Shown: one piece after another, positions 60,917 to 64,000 of the stretch
Numbering within the stretch: position 1 is the stretch's first letter
How the letters are laid out: each line of letters begins with the position of its first letter
From: Sophora flavescens
Lineage: Eukaryota; Streptophyta; Magnoliopsida; Fabales; Fabaceae
Assembly: GCA_030762895.1 (NCBI GenBank)
Contig: CM061067.1
Location: 106,673,888 to 106,737,887 of the forward strand
DNA: 64,000 nucleotides
Direction of reading: 5' to 3'
The notes under the pieces: generated by a model
Databases searched by the model: none
Told to the model about the DNA's origin: nothing
The model's input: only the letters and a program-made list of their open reading frames with translations
Program-made: the position numbers and the translations under genes

Positions 60917-62096
60917 TGATGAGTGTGATTTCACCTCATCTTTGTCTATCATTTTGCATGCATTTTTCATGTAGTTTAGGCATTTTTTAATTAGATTTTA
61001 GGTTAATTTTCCTTTGGAATGGGTAAGGCGGATTTTGCAGAAGGTAAATTGCTCAAGATCAACCAATGGAGTTTGGATGAAGATAGGGCTTTAAAGGAAA
61101 ATGATCCAAACAATCACGGCCTAGGAGTAACACAAAACGAAAAAGAACAAGGAGTAGATTTAACATATCATAACCCAAGTCCACACATACAAGTAACATA
61201 TGCTGTAATGAATGATTAATTTGAGTTGATTAGGACTCTAATGCCCAATTCTATAAATAAGGGGACCGATGAGACCTTTGGGTCTACTCTAGGCATATAT
61301 TTAGGATCTCTTCTCCTCTTCTCCTCTCTTCTCTTTTCGATTTTTATTATGTTGTCAACTTGTCATCTCCATGGCAAGACAGGAACTTTGGGATTAGAGG
61401 TTTGTAAATGATGTTAATTTGATGTTGAAACCATTGTTGATTTCATAATTGTTTTAGATCTGATTTCTATGTGTTAATACTCGGCAACCGTTTATTTATG
61501 GACATAGGCGTTCTAAGGAGGAACCGGGTGAACTTAGGATTTCTAGGGTGATTCACTCGTAAAGCCCGGAGCCACTAGTTTGTGAGATGTGAATGATCAA
61601 GGGGGGACCTAGCGGTGAACTTAGGTTATTTGCATGACCGAGACATTTCAAGGAGGAACCTAGCGGTGAACTTGGGTGTCGGACCTATAGAAGTCGACTT
61701 GGGACTGAAATCACGAAAGTGACCCACCAAAGGGTCCAACGGATGCGACTACCACGGATGGATGGCACGGCTTTGTAACCGAAAGGGAGCTTAGCTATTA
61801 GAGGATAAACTCGCCTTCAAGGCAATTTCGGTAATCAACAAAGGTAATCTGTTAGCAACATAAACGACCTCAAAGGTAACCCAAATCCCTAGGAATCCGT
61901 TTAAATCGAAAACCCCAAAAACATTTGTTTTCTGTTTGTTTATCATTTCAATTTCAAATTCAAACATTTTTCAAAACCTCTTTAAAACTGTCCAGAACTA
62001 ATCGATTCGAAAACCGATTGCGATTCGAGAACACAGTCTCTGTGGGTTCGATATCTTTTATTACTTGACGCTAACACACAATTAACCATTGACAAC
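60917..62096 (+). mobile_element. 1.18-kb insertion in LTR K, flanked by a 27-bp direct repeat; LTR-like
   Basis: The 27 bp at 60890-60916 (GCTAACACACAATTAACC...) are repeated exactly at 62070-62096. The insert begins TGATGAGTGTGATTTC and ends near GGGTTCGATATC...ACTTGAC, which resemble the ends of Athila/Tat or TRIM-type LTRs. It has a TATA-like TCTATAAATAAGG (61251) and internal GAGGAACC(T/G)...GGTGAACTT repeats (61515-61680). No coding domain. A 27-bp duplication is far longer than the 4-6 bp of LTR elements. Confidence 0.55.
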
Positions 62097-62211
62097 CACC
62101 TCCATCAACACCATTATTTATGGTTTAACAACTTTGACCAATAAGCATCAAAGTTTAACAACATCAACGTGTGATAACATCATCGTCATCGTCTTAACCA
62201 TTATCAACATC

Positions 62212-62376
62212 TTTATCATTAATTCCATTTATTAAGGTTTATAGCATTAATTGTTTATCAGACTATCACTCTTGTTTTTATCTCTTTTACCGTCTCATCT
62301 ATTTGTTCTAGGGAACCTCACAAGTGCTCATAAACAATTAATGCTATAAACCTTAATAAATGGAATTAATGATAAA
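62212..62376. repeat. Perfect 47-bp inverted repeat with 71-bp loop
   Basis: Arms 62212-62258 and 62330-62376 are exact reverse complements by base-by-base reading (left arm starts TTTATCATTAATTCCATTTA). A partial copy, GATAAACAATTAATGC, follows at 62371. Confidence 0.93.
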
Positions 62377-62788
62377 CAATTAATGCTTAAATGTCCTTTA
62401 CAATTCCATTGGGCATTAACCTCACCCTACTTTGCTATCTTCACGTATTATGAACATTAACAACTGAGTTTTAATCTTAGGTTCAAAACTAACATCCCTA
62501 TGTCCTTAATTACCATGATTTAACAACATGTATTTAATTACCATGCTTTAACAAGAACAACAACTCATCATATCATGGCATTACAACGATAACTCGTTTA
62601 ATCACAATATACCATCATCATCAACATTACACATATTTCATACAAATCATGCAGACAAGCATATTCATTCATATATCGACAATAGCAATTAAACAATAAA
62701 ACATTAATTAAGACACATAGCATACAAAAGGGTCATGGGTTAACCTTCATCTTACACTACCCCAAAACATATATGTTCATACTAATTC

Positions 62789-63505
62789 TGAAATAACCAA
62801 ATTTAATATTCGGGGGTTGAATTGTGTTTACCGACTTTTTACAATACTTTGAAAATGTTTTCGCAGGCACAAAAAGCAATCAGTAATGTAAAGAATATTA
62901 GACGGGTGACTCGTCTAATTTAGAAATAACAAATGCACACGCAAAGAAGGGTTAAAAGAAATTTGATATTCGCAATTTGAATCCCCAGGTTAAAAGATAA
63001 AACGAATAAACTATCAAATAAAGTATATAGATTATGGAAAGGAATATCATTCAAGAGATTTAAACTAGTTCACCCCAAAATCAACAAGGCTATGTCTAGT
63101 TGTTGGCAGCACCAAGTATTTCCACTATAACTGATCAGATTACAGTACAAGTATTCTTTTCACACCTAGCCTCTATAGGCTCATTCTTAAACAAATATTC
63201 TTTTCTCACCTAGCCTCTCCAGGCTCAACAACTAAGGGTAAAAGAGTTTATGTAATTAATACAACTTTTTCAAGTCTTTCTGGTAACACTCAAAGAGTGG
63301 AATAAATATGAGAATGAAAGACTACATATTAATGTCAAATGTGTCAGTTTTAGACGTGCAATCTTAAAGCCATTTTTATGCACCCTTGAACAGTCTCAAT
63401 AATAATTTAACATGGTTCAATATAACCATACTTAATATATTTGGAATCATCAAAACTTACAGAATTCACACATCAATTGTGTTTCATACTTTTGAGGTCT
63501 CAACA
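62789..63505 (-). repeat. 3' LTR of copia element L
   Basis: 717 bp. The minus strand begins TGTTGAGACCTC at 63505 and ends at 62789 (GGTTATTTCA). It has the AATTCAACCCCC feature near its end and GACGGGTGACTCGTCTAA. Shorter than LTRs A and B. The left flank AATTC (62784-62788) is the presumed target site. Confidence 0.75.
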
Positions 63506-63540
63506 CTCTCCACCGTTTTGATGATGACAAATAAATTTTC
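63506..63540 (-). other. Polypurine tract of element L
   Basis: The minus strand reads TTTGTCATCATCAAAACGGTGGAGAG directly before TGTTGAGACC (quoted words are adjacent parts of one stretch). It corresponds to TTTGTCATCATCAAAAAGGG in element B. Confidence 0.75.
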
Positions 63541-64000
63541 TAATTTTGTTGAACGTCAAAAAGAACAATTTGTTCCTTAGACATGTATCAGAGTATGTAT
63601 TTAATTTGGTATTTAAGGCTCCCCTTAATTAATTCATCATAATAAAGGTTTATACTAAGTCTCAGTTTTACTTCACCTTTGGCATCAACCAAAAAGAGTA
63701 AACAAAAAGCAGTAAAGAAATCTTAAAGATAACAGCCAGAGGAGATTCATTTCCATATATCAAAGAGTCATAAAAAGTACAGTTACAAAATTGATAACAT
63801 GATGTAACAACATCATAGATAGTACATTGCACGACTCTGACAGAAAATGAAAAACTAAGAACTAAGAAATATGCACTAAGAACTAGGTCCTCTACATTAA
63901 AGCCTGCTATGCTAACACGGTTTCCTAAAAAGAGGCTTGCTTTTATATGGTAAGGTCTTGTTTCTGCATAACTATTTGTAGACAAGTGGCCATTTCATCC
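63541..64000 (-). other. Internal non-coding 3' region of element L
   Basis: AT-rich, no recognised domain; by comparison with element B it lies between the last ORF and the polypurine tract. It continues past the window. Confidence 0.5.

Larger units (their letters stand above)
60123..62788 (-). repeat. LTR K, relative of solo LTR D, interrupted and cut by element L
   Basis: On the plus strand CCTTTACCCTGCAT corresponds to CCCTCTACCTCGCAT at the start of D. Further matches are CCCCAATGTCACATATCAGAGC (60300), ACTCCTCA(A/G)CATGCTG (60405) and GGGTCATGGGTTAACC (62730; 16025 in D). It ends at 62788 where copia LTR L begins. The outer end has lost the exact TGTGACA. It contains the 1.18-kb insert and the long inverted repeat listed separately. 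Confidence 0.7.

Overview
This is a nuclear plant sequence, most likely from a eudicot with a repeat-rich genome. It is AT-rich and has no operons or bacterial-type genes. Every long coding signal I recognise belongs to a plant transposable element: SIRE/Maximus-type Ty1/copia, Tekay/Del-type chromovirus and Athila/Tat-type Ty3/gypsy, L1-type LINE, CACTA (En/Spm) and MITEs. I see no intact host gene, no tRNA or rRNA and no CRISPR. A legume is possible, but the genus cannot be fixed from this window.

Layout, left to right. (1) 1-2710: 5' part (LTR, primer site, broken gag) of minus-strand Athila/Tat-like element C. It is inserted in (2) 2711-10123, a plus-strand SIRE-like copia element B with degraded pol, an envelope-like reading frame, polypurine tract and 3' LTR. 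B is inserted in (3) 10124-19034, a minus-strand SIRE-like copia element A, within its RNase H codons. A's gag is also split by (4) solo LTR D, 14026-17023, with 5-bp target duplications. A itself sits in (5) an L1-type LINE remnant, 19035-20670. (6) 20671-22586 holds MITE-like pieces and a second LINE tail. (7) 22587-26224 is a non-autonomous CACTA-like element carrying relic exons. (8) 26225-29612 is the 3' part of a plus-strand Tekay-family LTR (H), abutting tail-to-tail (9) minus-strand Tekay element E, 29613-39735, which has both LTRs and a nearly complete but broken gag-pol. (10) 39736-57186 is plus-strand copia element F. Its LTR holds an almost complete CACTA element (40289-49238, TSD TGT) with a TNP2 transposase and a second gene with a Ulp1-like protease end. 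Just after F's primer site lies solo LTR J (49737-56012), which contains solo LTR I (50308-53751, TSD ACGAT). F's gag then resumes and is cut by (11) the 5' LTR and start of gag of Tekay element G (57187 to about 60122). G is cut by LTR K (about 60123-62788), which contains a 1.18-kb insert flanked by 27-bp repeats. The window ends in the 3' end of another minus-strand copia element, L.

The genes do not form a pathway. The retrotransposon remnants encode capsid/nucleocapsid (gag), aspartic protease, reverse transcriptase, RNase H and integrase, and nearly all carry stops, frameshifts or deletions. The interesting material is structural: a readable nesting order, several solo LTRs with exact target duplications, hairpin arrays and palindromic motifs inside LTRs, a sequence block shared by otherwise diverged Tekay LTRs, and a CACTA element with a protease-like second gene and a candidate captured segment. 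I did not find a convincing new biological system. All boundaries and motifs were read by eye; no alignment or database search was run.
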